Origin: Acrocarpospora pleiomorpha
GTDB taxonomy: Bacteria; Actinomycetota; Actinomycetes; Streptosporangiales; Streptosporangiaceae
Direction of reading: 5' to 3'
Assembly: GCF_009687885.1 (NCBI RefSeq)
Contig: NZ_BLAF01000038.1
Span: forward strand, 46,572-110,571
DNA length: 64,000 bases
The position numbers and the translations under genes are program-made. Under the pieces are notes generated by a model. It was not told where the DNA came from, made no database searches, and worked only from the letters and a program-made list of their open reading frames with translations. Within the stretch, counting starts at the first letter, position 1. Each line of letters opens with the position of its first letter. Shown piece by piece: positions 16,456 to 24,948 of this stretch.

Positions 16456-17852
16456 CTTAGGCCGAGCCGTTTGCGCAGGTCGCGGGCGGTGGCCAGGACA
16501 CGTTCGATCTCGGTCGGGGTCGGCCACGGGGCCGTGCCCGGCCGGATCAGCGTGGCCCGCACCGAGCTCAGGTGCTCCACGGCGGAGGCGTGCAGGCCGG
16601 ACTTCTCGGTCAGCCAGGTGACCGGGTCGAGGGGCTCGCGCAGCCGCCGGGTCAGCAGGTCCCAGGTGCCGAGGATCTCGGTCAGCTCGGGCACGGTGAG
16701 CGTGCTGCCGCCCCGCCGCCCGGACGCGGCCACGGCCAGCTCCGCCCTGGCCGCCAGCTCCGGTTCCGCGTTCCGGTCCCAGCAGGGTTTCGGCGGGGCC
16801 GACAGCCACTGCTCGGCCTCGGCGGGCTTGCCGGTGACCGACAGCAGCGTGCCCAGCTCCAGCGCCGCCCGGTAGTGCCCCGCCGCCGCGGCCTGCCGGA
16901 ACCAGTGCTCGCCGCCGTTCAGATCGGCGTGCTCGGCGATCAGCAGCAGCCCGAAGTTGTACGCCGACTCGGCGTCCCCGCTGGCCGCCGCCCGCCCGAA
17001 CCAGTGGCTGGCCGCGGCCGAATCCTCCAGCTCGACGCAGACGAACCCGGCCATCCGCTGGTCGTCCACCCGCCCGGCGCGGGCCGCCCGCTCGAACCAG
17101 GCCCTGGCCGTCCGCAGATCGCGGCGGGCCAGCGCGATCGCGCCCAGCTGGGACGCCGAACCCGGATGGTCGTGCTGGGCGGCCAGCCGGTAGAGCACCT
17201 CGGCGCTCTGCGGGTCGCGGAGCGCGTGCAGCAGCAGGCCCAGATGGTGGGCGGCCTCGGCGTGGCCGCCGCGCGCGGCGAACTCCCACCAGTGCCGGGC
17301 TTCGCCTTCCTCGCCCGCCGCGTATCCGAGGAAGCCCAGGTCGTGGGCGGAGGCGAGGTCGCCGTCGAGGGCGGCGCGGCGGAACCAGTCGCGCGCTTTG
17401 CCGAGCTCGCCCGCGTCCTCGCAGAGCAGCGCCAGGCGGCGGGCGGCCCGGCGGGAACCGGCCTTGGCGGCCGTCTCGTACCACCGCCGGGCGCCCGGCG
17501 CGTCGCCCTTCTGCTCCAGCAGCAGGGTGGCCAGGTTGACCGCGGCTTCGGCGTCCCCGGTGCCGGCGGCGAGCTCGTACCAGCTGATCGCCTCGTCCAG
17601 GGTGCCGTGTTTCTCGTGCCACATGCCGAGGTTGAACGCGCTGTCCACGTTGCCGGCCCCCGCCGCGCGTTCCCACCAGTGGCGGGCGGCGGCGCGGTCG
17701 CCGCGCTGCGCGTAGAGGCGGCCGAGCCGGTGGGCAGCCAGGGCGTCCCCCGCCTGCGCGTCGGCGAGCAGGTCGGCCTCGCCCTCCCCGGCGCGGTGCT
17801 GCCGGGGGATGGGTGGCGGCGGGGCGGTCGCCACCTCTGGCCAGATTGTCAT
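16452..17852 (-). CDS. Sel1/TPR-repeat protein
   Basis: The 466-residue protein has about ten 36-residue Sel1-like repeats from residue 25 to about 380. Examples are GDALAAHRLGRLYAQRGD, AGNVDSAFNLGMWHEKHG and DAEAAVNLATLLLEQKGD. A C-terminal region of about 90 residues without repeats follows (WLTEKSGLHASAVEHL). No signal peptide is seen, so it is probably a cytoplasmic scaffold or signalling adaptor. The ATG at 17852 starts MTIWPEV; the open frame continues far upstream into the ggt region but is not repeat-like there. A TTACG palindrome lies just upstream. Confidence 0.8.
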   Translation of the reverse strand: MTIWPEVATAPPPPIPRQHRAGEGEADLLADAQAGDALAAHRLGRLYAQRGDRAAARHWWERAAGAGNVDSAFNLGMWHEKHGTLDEAISWYELAAGTGDAEAAVNLATLLLEQKGDAPGARRWYETAAKAGSRRAARRLALLCEDAGELGKARDWFRRAALDGDLASAHDLGFLGYAAGEEGEARHWWEFAARGGHAEAAHHLGLLLHALRDPQSAEVLYRLAAQHDHPGSASQLGAIALARRDLRTARAWFERAARAGRVDDQRMAGFVCVELEDSAAASHWFGRAAASGDAESAYNFGLLLIAEHADLNGGEHWFRQAAAAGHYRAALELGTLLSVTGKPAEAEQWLSAPPKPCWDRNAEPELAARAELAVAASGRRGGSTLTVPELTEILGTWDLLTRRLREPLDPVTWLTEKSGLHASAVEHLSSVRATLIRPGTAPWPTPTEIERVLATARDLRKRLGLS

Positions 17853-17881
17853 GCCGGACAGGGTGGCACGTGATCGCGTTG

Positions 17882-17894
17882 TTACGGAACGTAA
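17882..17894. promoter_or_regulatory. TTACG-GAA-CGTAA inverted repeat upstream of the Sel1 gene
   Basis: A perfect five-base inverted repeat starts 30 bases upstream of the Sel1-repeat gene start, where an operator or promoter-overlapping site would lie. No regulator is identified. Confidence 0.3.
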
Positions 17895-17991
17895 TTGCGA
17901 GTTCCTTACGCGGAGGGGGTCGGTGAATGTGAATGAATCCGTACGTGGCGCAGGTGTCGTGAGTAACTTAACGTAGTCATCGAGTGCCCGC

Positions 17992-18007
17992 CAGTAACAA
18001 TTTACTG
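17992..18007. promoter_or_regulatory. CAGTAA-CAAT-TTACTG inverted repeat upstream of ggt
   Basis: A perfect six-base inverted repeat with a four-base spacer lies 65 bases upstream of the gamma-glutamyltransferase start. Its AT-rich core stands out from the surrounding sequence. It is a candidate operator for the secreted GGT gene. Confidence 0.35.
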
Positions 18008-18071
18008 TTGGCTGGACGTGCTTGACTGGCTGAGTCATGCTTGGTGATCGCCTATGTGGTGGAGGTGGCAA

Positions 18072-19856
18072 ATGGGACGAATCTCCGGAACCCTGCTCGG
18101 CACCATCGTGACCGTGGGCTTGGTCGCGACCCCCGTACACGCCGATCAGACCAGCTTGGCTGCCGGTCTTGCGGGTTTGGTCGCTCCGCATGCCGGTCAG
18201 GCTAAGAAACCCGTGGCGGAGGGCTATGGCGGGGCGGTTGCCACCGTCGACCTGGACGCCAGCAAGGCCGCGCTCAGCGTGCTCAAACAGGGCGGAAACG
18301 CCATGGACGCAGCCATTGCGGGCGCGGCCACCCTCGGCGTGACCGAACCCTATTCCGCCGGGCTCGCCGGTGGCGGTTTCCTCGTCTACTACGAGGCCAA
18401 ACGTGGGCGGGTCGTGACGATCGACGGCCGGGAGACCGCGCCCGCCGCGATGACCGCCACCACCTTCGAGGGCATCCCGTTCGCGGACGCCGTCACCAGC
18501 GGCCTGTCCGTGGGCGTGCCCGGCAGCGTCGCCCAATGGGACCTAGCCCTGCGCCGCTACGGCACGTTATCCCTGCGGCAGGCGCTGAAACCCGCGATCG
18601 ACGTGGCCACCAAGGGCTTCGTCGTCGATCAGACCTTCGTCGACCAGACCGCCGCCAACGCGGCCAGATTCGCCGACTTCACCTCCACCGCCGCCCTCTA
18701 CCTGCCCGGCGGCCAGCCACCCGCCGTCGGCTCGGTCTTCCGCAACCCCGACCTGGCCCGCACCTACCGCGAACTCGGTGACCGCGGCCCCTCCTGGCTG
18801 TACGGCGGCAAGCTCGGCCAGGACATCGTCGCCACCGTCAAGAACCCTCCCGTCACCCCCGGCTCGCCCCGGGTCGTACGCCCCGGCCTGATGGAACTCG
18901 CCGACCTGCGCGCCTACCGCGCCCTCACCCCCGCCCCCACCCACGTCCGCTACCACGGCCTCGACGTGTACGGCATGGCCCCACCCTCCTCCGGCGGCTC
19001 CACGGTCGGCGAAGCCCTCAACATCCTCTCCGCCGCCGGCCACGTCGGCCTGCACGAATACCTGGACGCCTCCCGTCTCGCCTTCGCCGACCGCAACGCC
19101 TACGTGGGCGACCCGGCATTCGTGAACGTCCCGCTGAACGAGCTGCTGTCCGCCCAGTTCGGCAAGGAGCGCGCCTGCCTGCTCACCGACACCGCCCTCC
19201 CGCATCCGGCCGCCCCCGGTTCCCCCGACGGCTCGTACGGCCCCTGCCCGCCGCCGGTCACCGCCGCCGACCCCAAACAGCAGCCAGAAGGCCCGGAAAC
19301 CACCCATCTGGTGGTGTCCGATCAGTGGGGCAACGTCGCCGCGTACAACATCACGATCGAGCAGACCGGCGGCAGCGGAATCGTCGTCCCCGGCCGCGGC
19401 ATCCTCCTCAACAACGAACTGACCGACTTCACCTTCGGCCCCGCCCCCGGCGACCCCAACCTGCCCGCCCCCGGCAAACGCCCACGCTCATCGATGGCCC
19501 CAACGATCGTCCTCAAGCACGGCAAACCACTCCTGGCCGTGGGTTCACCCGGCGGCGCGACCATCATCACCACAGTCCTGCAGATCCTGGTCAACCGCTT
19601 CGACTTCGGCATGCCCCTCCCGGAGGCCCTCGCCGCCCCACGCGCGTCCCAGCGCAACATCGCCGCCACCCAGGCGGAACCGGCCTTCATCGCCCAGTAC
19701 GGCCCTGACCTGCAGGCACGCGGACACGTTTTCGCGTCGACACCGGAAATCGGCGCGGCAACGGGCCTGGAATTCCTCAGCCGAGGCAAGGTCCAGGCCG
19801 TCGCCGAGCCAGTACGTAGGGGTGGTGGGAGCGCCCTGGTCGTCAGGAACGGTTGA
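18072..19856 (+). CDS. ggt: Secreted gamma-glutamyltransferase
   Basis: This 594-residue Ntn-hydrolase precursor has a Sec-type signal peptide of about 25 residues (GTLLGTIVTVGLVATPVHA-DQ). It cleaves gamma-glutamyl bonds in glutathione and similar peptides outside the cell. The autoprocessing nucleophile is T410 in PETTHLVV, followed by NNELTDF and APGKRPRSSMAPTIV, the substrate-binding motifs of the small subunit. NAMDAAIAGAATLGVTEPYSAGLAGGG is the usual large-subunit signature. GGAGGTGG lies three bases before the ATG, a short spacing. Divergent from the Sel1-repeat gene. Confidence 0.93.
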   Translation: MGRISGTLLGTIVTVGLVATPVHADQTSLAAGLAGLVAPHAGQAKKPVAEGYGGAVATVDLDASKAALSVLKQGGNAMDAAIAGAATLGVTEPYSAGLAGGGFLVYYEAKRGRVVTIDGRETAPAAMTATTFEGIPFADAVTSGLSVGVPGSVAQWDLALRRYGTLSLRQALKPAIDVATKGFVVDQTFVDQTAANAARFADFTSTAALYLPGGQPPAVGSVFRNPDLARTYRELGDRGPSWLYGGKLGQDIVATVKNPPVTPGSPRVVRPGLMELADLRAYRALTPAPTHVRYHGLDVYGMAPPSSGGSTVGEALNILSAAGHVGLHEYLDASRLAFADRNAYVGDPAFVNVPLNELLSAQFGKERACLLTDTALPHPAAPGSPDGSYGPCPPPVTAADPKQQPEGPETTHLVVSDQWGNVAAYNITIEQTGGSGIVVPGRGILLNNELTDFTFGPAPGDPNLPAPGKRPRSSMAPTIVLKHGKPLLAVGSPGGATIITTVLQILVNRFDFGMPLPEALAAPRASQRNIAATQAEPAFIAQYGPDLQARGHVFASTPEIGAATGLEFLSRGKVQAVAEPVRRGGGSALVVRNG

Positions 19857-19905
19857 TCTGGCCTCGGGGCTCATGAGGATGGCGATACATCCTCGATTGC
19901 CACGC

Positions 19906-20004
19906 GAGTTCGTGCCGTTGTTCCCTGCGTTCGTGGGGACGGCGGCACGGCCTTGGCTGGTCGTGAGTTGGTGTCGTTGTTTCCCGCGTTCGTGGGGACG
20001 GCGG
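19906..20004. repeat. Two-copy 40-bp direct repeat between ggt and the monooxygenase
   Basis: A 40-base segment at 19906-19945 recurs at 19965-20004 with about five mismatches; the last 20 bases, ending GCGTTCGTGGGGACGGCGG, are identical. The period is 59 bases. It sits downstream of both convergent genes and looks like a local duplication. Confidence 0.7.
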
Positions 20005-20058
20005 GGCGGGCGGAGCCCGAGGGCAGACGACGGACTGAGTGAGTGGGGCCTTTTGGTT

Positions 20059-21507
20059 TCAGGGAGGCTTGATTAGTTCGTAGGCGTTTGGGTTTGCTTT
20101 GCGGGTTTTGGCCCAGTATTCGAAGGTGAAGCCGGGCCAGAGCGTGCGGTTCTTGCCGTGCTCGTCCAGGTACCAGCTGTGGCAGCCGCCACTGGACCAG
20201 ACGAGGCGTTCTAGGCGTTCTTGTAGGCGGTCGTTGTAGGCGCGGGAGGCCTTGGGGGTTACGTCCATCGCGGCGGCTTTGGTGCGGGAGAGCAGGCGCA
20301 GGCAGCTCATGATGTAGCGGACCTGGGCTTCGATCATGAAGATGACCGAGGTGTGGCCGAGGCCGGTGTTGGGGCCGAGCAGGAAGAAAAGGTTCGGGAA
20401 GCCGGGGGTGGTGATGCCGTGGTACGCCTCGATGCCGTGCCGCCAGGCTTCCTGGATCTTCAGGCCGTTCCTGCCGATGATGCGCTGCTCCTGGAGGGCG
20501 TCGACGACCTTGAAGCCGGTGCCGTAGATGATCACGTCGACGGGGACTTCGCGAGGGCCCGCGACGATCGTGTGGTCGCGGATCTCGGTGATGGCGTTGG
20601 TGATCAGTTCGACATTTGGCCTGGTCAAGGTCGGGTAGTAGTCGTTGGAGAGCAGGATGCGCTTGCAGCCGATGGTGTAGTCGGGGGTGAGCCGGGCGCG
20701 CAGGGCCGGGTCCTGGATCTGGTTGGCCAGGTGGCGTTCGGCAAGGATTCGGTGGACTTTCATGAGCTTGGGGTCCAGGGCGAAGCCGAGAGCGCGGGTT
20801 TCGAGGAGCCAGTAGATCGTGTTGCGGAAGGCGCGGGTGGCGCCCGGGAGGTGCAGGGCCTGGCGGAGGCGAGTGGGGACGGGGATGTCGGGTTTGGGTT
20901 GGACCCAGGGGGCGGTGCGCTGAAAAATATGCAGGCTGGTGGCCTGTTGGGCAATCTTGGGGATGAACTGGATCGCGGAGGCGCCGGTCCCGATGACGGC
21001 GACCCGCTTGCCGGTGAGATCGACGGAGTGATCCCATTCGGCGGAGTGGAAGGCAGGCCCCCCGAACAACTCACGTCCCGAAATTTCGGGATACGACGGG
21101 ATGTGAAGCGCACCGATTCCGGAGATCACCGCGTTGGTACGGAACGCCGTTCCGGTTCCCGTGGCGACCCGCCATTGGTTGGCCGTGTCGTTGTACTCCA
21201 GGCCAGTGACTTCCGTACCAAACCGAAAGTGCTCCTCAAGGCCGTATTTTTCGACGCATCGTCGTAGGTAGGCCCAGATTTCCTCTTGTGGGGAGAACAT
21301 CCGGGTCCAACCGGGGTTGAGCTCGAATGAGTACGAGTAGAAGTGGGACGGTACATCGCAGGTGCATCCGGGGTAGGTGTTGTCCCGCCAGGTTCCGCCC
21401 AGTTCCGCGGCCTTCTCCAGGATGACGAAGTCGTGGTATCCCGCCGCCTTGAGCTTGATCGCCATGCCGATTCCAGCGAAGCCCGAGCCGATGATCGTTA
21501 TCCCCAC
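20059..21507 (-). CDS. Flavin-containing (Baeyer-Villiger-type) monooxygenase
   Basis: This 482-residue two-dinucleotide-fold monooxygenase has FAD loop IGSGFAGIGMA near the N-terminus, ELGGTWRDNTYPGCTCDVPS, and NADPH loop GTGASAIQFIPKIA. The Baeyer-Villiger fingerprint FxGxxxHxxxW is present as FGGPAFHSAEW. YGTGFK near residue 330 is also typical. It should insert oxygen into a ketone or oxidise a heteroatom, using NADPH and O2. It starts with GTG behind GGGAGGG. No regulator or ester hydrolase lies beside it, so the substrate is open; steroid ketones are possible given the first cluster. Confidence 0.87.
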   Translation of the reverse strand: MGITIIGSGFAGIGMAIKLKAAGYHDFVILEKAAELGGTWRDNTYPGCTCDVPSHFYSYSFELNPGWTRMFSPQEEIWAYLRRCVEKYGLEEHFRFGTEVTGLEYNDTANQWRVATGTGTAFRTNAVISGIGALHIPSYPEISGRELFGGPAFHSAEWDHSVDLTGKRVAVIGTGASAIQFIPKIAQQATSLHIFQRTAPWVQPKPDIPVPTRLRQALHLPGATRAFRNTIYWLLETRALGFALDPKLMKVHRILAERHLANQIQDPALRARLTPDYTIGCKRILLSNDYYPTLTRPNVELITNAITEIRDHTIVAGPREVPVDVIIYGTGFKVVDALQEQRIIGRNGLKIQEAWRHGIEAYHGITTPGFPNLFFLLGPNTGLGHTSVIFMIEAQVRYIMSCLRLLSRTKAAAMDVTPKASRAYNDRLQERLERLVWSSGGCHSWYLDEHGKNRTLWPGFTFEYWAKTRKANPNAYELIKPP

Positions 21508-21789
21508 TGGCCCTCCCGGAAGTCCCGATGCACGGCCGATACCCCGATGCAGCGGAGGGCTCGCCGGAAATCACCCTCGTCCCGAGGACGGAACCCGGGC
21601 CGCAGCCGTGTCAGCGCAGTAAGTCCATCATGACCACGCCCACCCCGACTTCGTCCAGAGGCCCGGTATCCCCGAGCGCGCGGTGAAGCGCTCAATGGCG
21701 ACGATGATGCCCACTCGCTCGAGCCAGAACCGCGCAACCGACCGGGGGCAGGGCGATGGTCGGTTACGATCCGCTGCCGAGCATGACAA
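21508..21789. other. Non-coding stretch between monooxygenase and small membrane protein genes
   Basis: I see no convincing gene, tRNA or repeat in these 282 bases. Short open frames on both strands lack a ribosome binding site and look like translated GC-rich spacer. It may hold the monooxygenase promoter. Confidence 0.5.
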
Positions 21790-21819
21790 AACCGCCGACG
21801 GGCGCGGTCGTCGGCGGTT
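21790..21819 (-). terminator. Intrinsic terminator of the 57-aa membrane protein gene
   Basis: AACCGCCGACG and CGTCGGCGGTT form a perfect 11-bp stem with an eight-base loop. On the minus strand the stem runs into TTTTGT, 13 bases beyond the stop codon of the gene at 21833-22006, which is the layout of a rho-independent terminator. Confidence 0.8.
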
Positions 21820-21832
21820 GCTTATGAGGTTG

Positions 21833-22006
21833 TCAGCCGATCGCGAGGTACGCGACGACGGCGATCACGACAAGAAGCGCGACGCCGGCGGCGATCCAGA
21901 TCGGAAGCCGGGACGGCGGTTCCTGGGCGGACGCCGTCTCCTGCTGGCGGGCGAATGCCTTGAACTGCTGCGTGTTCCCGGCTGGGTCAACCTGAGGGTC
22001 GGACAT
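21833..22006 (-). CDS. Small single-pass membrane protein (57 aa)
   Basis: The protein starts MSDPQVDPAGNTQQF, has a polar N-terminus of about 33 residues, and ends with one hydrophobic helix, LPIWIAAGVALLVVIAVVAYLAIG. The topology is that of a tail-anchored micro-protein. A strong terminator follows, supporting a real transcription unit. It is divergent from SURF1. Function is unknown. Confidence 0.65.
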   Translation of the reverse strand: MSDPQVDPAGNTQQFKAFARQQETASAQEPPSRLPIWIAAGVALLVVIAVVAYLAIG

Positions 22007-22186
22007 GAAAGAAACTCTAGCGACACACCCTGCGCACATGACACCTGTTTGTCGGAATTGCGACACCACTGCTGGGTGAAGCGCCGGTAGTTCTTCGGGA
22101 CGTGGACTGACCCACCCCAGCACGCGTGGGTGCTCATCCCGGTGCCTGTGGGCGGACTGTCGGTGGGGCCGGATACCGTGTTAGCC

Positions 22187-23026
22187 ATGCTGCGTACCCT
22201 GTTCTTGCCCCGGCTGGTGGTTCTTCACCTGCTGGTGATCGGGGTTCTGGTGGCATTTACTCTGCTTGGGCGCTGGCAGTTGGCCGTGTTCGAGGAATCC
22301 GGGCGCCCGGCGGCGGCCGCAGATCCGGCCCCGGTGGCCGTGGAGTCGCTGAGTCGGGTCGGGCAGCGGCTTACCAGTGAGTTGGCGGGGCGGCAGGTGA
22401 TCGCCGCAGGTGTCTACGACGCCGCTGGGCAACTGCTGGTTGCCGACCGCCGACCGGATGTGGATGCGGTTGGAGGCAGGGCCGCCAGTGGCGCGGGATT
22501 CTGGTTGCTCACGCCGTTGCGGCTCAGCGATGGAAGCACATTCGCTGTCGTCCGGGGCTGGGTTGGGACGTCGCAGGATCCGGCGGTAGCCGTACCGGCC
22601 GGGGCGGTGAAGGTGACCGGGCGATTGCGTCCTCCGGATCAAAGCGATGCGGTGCAACGCAGTGGCGCTCTGCCCGAAGGCCAGGTCGCGACCGTCTCCA
22701 CCGCACAACTCATCAACCTTTGGGACGGACCTCTACACGATGGCTTCCTCATCGCCGCCGCCCAGGAACCGTCGCTGACCGCGACCCCCGTGGCCGTTCC
22801 TCCACCCACCCAAGGTGCAGCCCTGACCTGGCGCAACCTCGCCTACGCGGCCCAATGGTGGATCTTCGCCCTGTTCGCCGTCTTCATGTGGTGGCATTTC
22901 GTCCGCGACGCCGTCCGAAGCGCCAGAAGGCCGCGGATATCTTTGACTAACCCCGAATCCACCCCGGAACCCGGTCGCGAACCCGATCCGGAATCCGACT
23001 CCCACCCCGAACCCGTGAGCAGGTAG
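22187..23026 (+). CDS. SURF1-family cytochrome oxidase assembly protein
   Basis: This 279-residue protein has an N-terminal helix ending LLGRWQL, the SURF1 signature, a beta-rich extracytoplasmic domain (GFWLLTPLRLSDGSTFAVVRGW), and a second helix WRNLAYAAQWWIFALFAVFMWW near the C-terminus. SURF1 proteins help assemble heme-copper oxidase subunit I. A polar tail rich in Pro and Glu follows (PESTPEPGREPDPESDS). The ATG at 22187 opens MLRTLFLPRL. The DUF3817 gene starts five bases after its stop, a common actinobacterial pairing. Confidence 0.88.
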   Translation: MLRTLFLPRLVVLHLLVIGVLVAFTLLGRWQLAVFEESGRPAAAADPAPVAVESLSRVGQRLTSELAGRQVIAAGVYDAAGQLLVADRRPDVDAVGGRAASGAGFWLLTPLRLSDGSTFAVVRGWVGTSQDPAVAVPAGAVKVTGRLRPPDQSDAVQRSGALPEGQVATVSTAQLINLWDGPLHDGFLIAAAQEPSLTATPVAVPPPTQGAALTWRNLAYAAQWWIFALFAVFMWWHFVRDAVRSARRPRISLTNPESTPEPGREPDPESDSHPEPVSR

Positions 23027-23031
23027 TAATC

Positions 23032-23346
23032 GTGGACTCCGCCCTCAAACCGTTCCGTGTCATGGCCTATGTCGTTGGCGTCATGCTGCTGGTGCTGACC
23101 ACCTGCATCATCCTGCGCTACGGCTTCGACATCGAGGGCCCGTCCAAGATCGTGTCACCGATCCACGGCTTCCTTTACATGGTCTATCTGGTTGCCGCCG
23201 TCAACCTGGGTATGAAGGCCCGCTGGTCGTGGGCGTACATCCTGGGCGTGATGCTGGCCGGCACGATCCCGTTCCTGTCGTTCGTCTTCGAGCGCCGCGT
23301 CACCGACCGCGTGCACCGTGAACTCGCCGTCCAGCCTGCCGCGTAA
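23032..23346 (+). CDS. DUF3817 integral membrane protein
   Basis: The 104-residue protein has three predicted helices and the family motif GPSKIVSPIHGFLYMVYLV. It starts with GTG five bases after SURF1 and is probably cotranscribed with it. DUF3817 proteins have no proven function; the link to SURF1 suggests a respiratory-membrane role, which is inference. Its last codons run into a 14-bp tandem repeat. Confidence 0.85.
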   Translation: MDSALKPFRVMAYVVGVMLLVLTTCIILRYGFDIEGPSKIVSPIHGFLYMVYLVAAVNLGMKARWSWAYILGVMLAGTIPFLSFVFERRVTDRVHRELAVQPAA

Positions 23347-23395
23347 CGAACGCCGCGTAACAAACGTCGCGTAACGAAGGCCGTAAAGGAACGCC
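23340..23395. repeat. 14-bp tandem repeat at the end of the DUF3817 gene
   Basis: The unit GCGTAACGAACGCC recurs three times with one or two changes, followed by a partial fourth copy with deletions. Each copy contains TAAC, so the first provides the DUF3817 stop codon. It probably arose by slippage. Confidence 0.7.
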
Positions 23396-23429
23396 GGAAT
23401 AAGACGCGGGACCGGCGGCGCAAACCGGG

Positions 23430-23554
23430 TGCGCCGCTCAGTCACCGCATGGAGTGCGGCCGTGTGGCACGACCGGATGCGCCGCTCAGGTTCCCGCTTG
23501 GAGCGCGACCGTGTGACCGGATGCGCGGCTCAGGTTCCCGCTTGGTACGCGGCC
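23430..23554. repeat. Tandem repeat, about 44-48 bp, 2.7 copies
   Basis: Copies begin TGCGCCGCTCAG at 23430 and 23478, and TGCGCGGCTCAG at 23522. They share CGCTTGGAGCGCGACCGTGTG with small changes; the third is partial. The array lies between the DUF3817 gene and the convergent small membrane protein gene. Confidence 0.7.
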
Positions 23555-23570
23555 AGGTAGTGGTCGAGTG

Positions 23571-23762
23571 TCAGCTCCCGATGCCCCGGCGGCGGATTCT
23601 CCGCAGCCGCCTGCGCTGGGATTCGTCCAGCATGAAGTAGGCCACGGCGGGCGCGGCCAGCAGGCCGATCACGACGAGCCAGGAGATCAGGCCAGGCAAC
23701 AGCCAGATGGCGAGCAGCGAGCCCACGCCCGCACCGATGTAGTACTTCCCGAGTGGCGACAT
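23571..23762 (-). CDS. Small two-helix membrane protein (63 aa)
   Basis: It starts MSPLGKYYIGAGVG, has two adjacent hydrophobic segments (about residues 8-26 and 28-45), and ends in an arginine-rich tail RRRLRRIRRR. GAAGGGG five bases before the ATG supports the start. The positive C-terminus should be cytoplasmic. Function is unknown and no family is recognised. Confidence 0.55.
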   Translation of the reverse strand: MSPLGKYYIGAGVGSLLAIWLLPGLISWLVVIGLLAAPAVAYFMLDESQRRRLRRIRRRGIGS

Positions 23763-24003
23763 GTCGGCCCCTTCGTTTCGCGATACATCTCAATACTGCC
23801 CCATGGATGCTCTCGCCGCGCTTCGCAAGTTCAGGAACGCGTCCGCGACCAGTCTCTCCCATGTTCCTGCGGGTGATCTAGCACGCGATACGACGCCCTC
23901 GACAACTCGAGACCAGGAACGAAACCGGACATCATGCACCGACTGTGTCTCGTTCCCTTCACCCGGTACGAGTGCGGCATTCTGTTGGGCGTTCTGTGCC
24001 TGC

Positions 24004-24948
24004 TCAAACGGATTCGGCGTTGAGTGCTGCTAGGGCGCGGAGTGTTCTGGCGCCGCCGGGGTCTTTTTCCGTGCTGACGGGGACGATGGCTACCTCGTCT
24101 ACGCCCGCTGCCGCGTACTCGGCCAGGCGGGATTCGATGGAGTCGCCGAGGAGGGCGACTGATTCGAGCAGTTTGTCGGGGATTGCGGTGAGGAGGTCGC
24201 GGGGGTGGGGGTGGGTTCGGGCGTAGTCGACCACGTCGGGGAAGCCTGCTTCGGCGAACATTTCGCCGTAGCCGGGGGCGGCGAGGTAGCCGACGATGGC
24301 GCGGCGGAATTGTTCGATGGCGGCTTGGTCGGGGTCGGCTGCGGCGGTGACCCAGGCGGCTACGCGGGTGGTGCTGGTGCGGGCGCGTAGGTCGGTGATC
24401 AGGCGGGCGGCGGAGGCGGGGGTGATCAGGTTGAGGACCATGCGGTCGGCGCGGGAGGCGATGCGGACGGCGGCGGGGCCGAAGGCGGCGACGGTGAGGC
24501 CGGAGTGTGGTGCGGGGAGGCGGAGCCGGTAGCCCTGGCTGCGGAGGTGGTCGGATTTCGCGCCGTCCAGGAGGGGGCGGAGGGCGTCGACGGCTTCGGC
24601 GAGGGCCTTGGTGGAGCCGGCGTGGGGGCGGCCGTGCCAGCGTTCCACCACGAGAGGGCTGGAGGTGCCGAGCGCGACCCGGACCGGGCGTCCGGTGAGG
24701 TCGGCAACGGAGGCGGCGCCCATGGCGATCATCATGGGGTCGCGGACCGCGACCGCCAGCGGGCCGATGGTCAGGGCGATCCTGGAGGTGGTCAAGCCGA
24801 TCGCGGTCGCCAGCGCGAACGCGTCATAGGTGGCCATCTCGCCGACCCAGACCTCGGGGTAGCCGAGTTCGTCGGCCGCCTGGGCGGTGCGCAGCGCCTC
24901 TTCCGCCGGGCGATCTTGCCAGAACCCAAGCGAAACCGTCAGCTTCAC
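24004..24948 (-). CDS. LLM-class (luciferase-like) F420-dependent oxidoreductase
   Basis: This 314-residue TIM-barrel protein opens with KLTVSLGFWQDRPAEEALRTAQAADELGYPEVWVGE, the strand-helix start of luciferase-like oxidoreductases. It continues with GIGPL-type LTIGPLAVAVRDP and a VALGTSS loop. In actinobacteria most such enzymes use F420 rather than FMN. It starts with GTG behind GGGGAG and overlaps the stop of the carotenoid-oxygenase gene (GTGA), so the two are coupled and may act on the same compound. Confidence 0.85.
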   Translation of the reverse strand: MKLTVSLGFWQDRPAEEALRTAQAADELGYPEVWVGEMATYDAFALATAIGLTTSRIALTIGPLAVAVRDPMMIAMGAASVADLTGRPVRVALGTSSPLVVERWHGRPHAGSTKALAEAVDALRPLLDGAKSDHLRSQGYRLRLPAPHSGLTVAAFGPAAVRIASRADRMVLNLITPASAARLITDLRARTSTTRVAAWVTAAADPDQAAIEQFRRAIVGYLAAPGYGEMFAEAGFPDVVDYARTHPHPRDLLTAIPDKLLESVALLGDSIESRLAEYAAAGVDEVAIVPVSTEKDPGGARTLRALAALNAESV

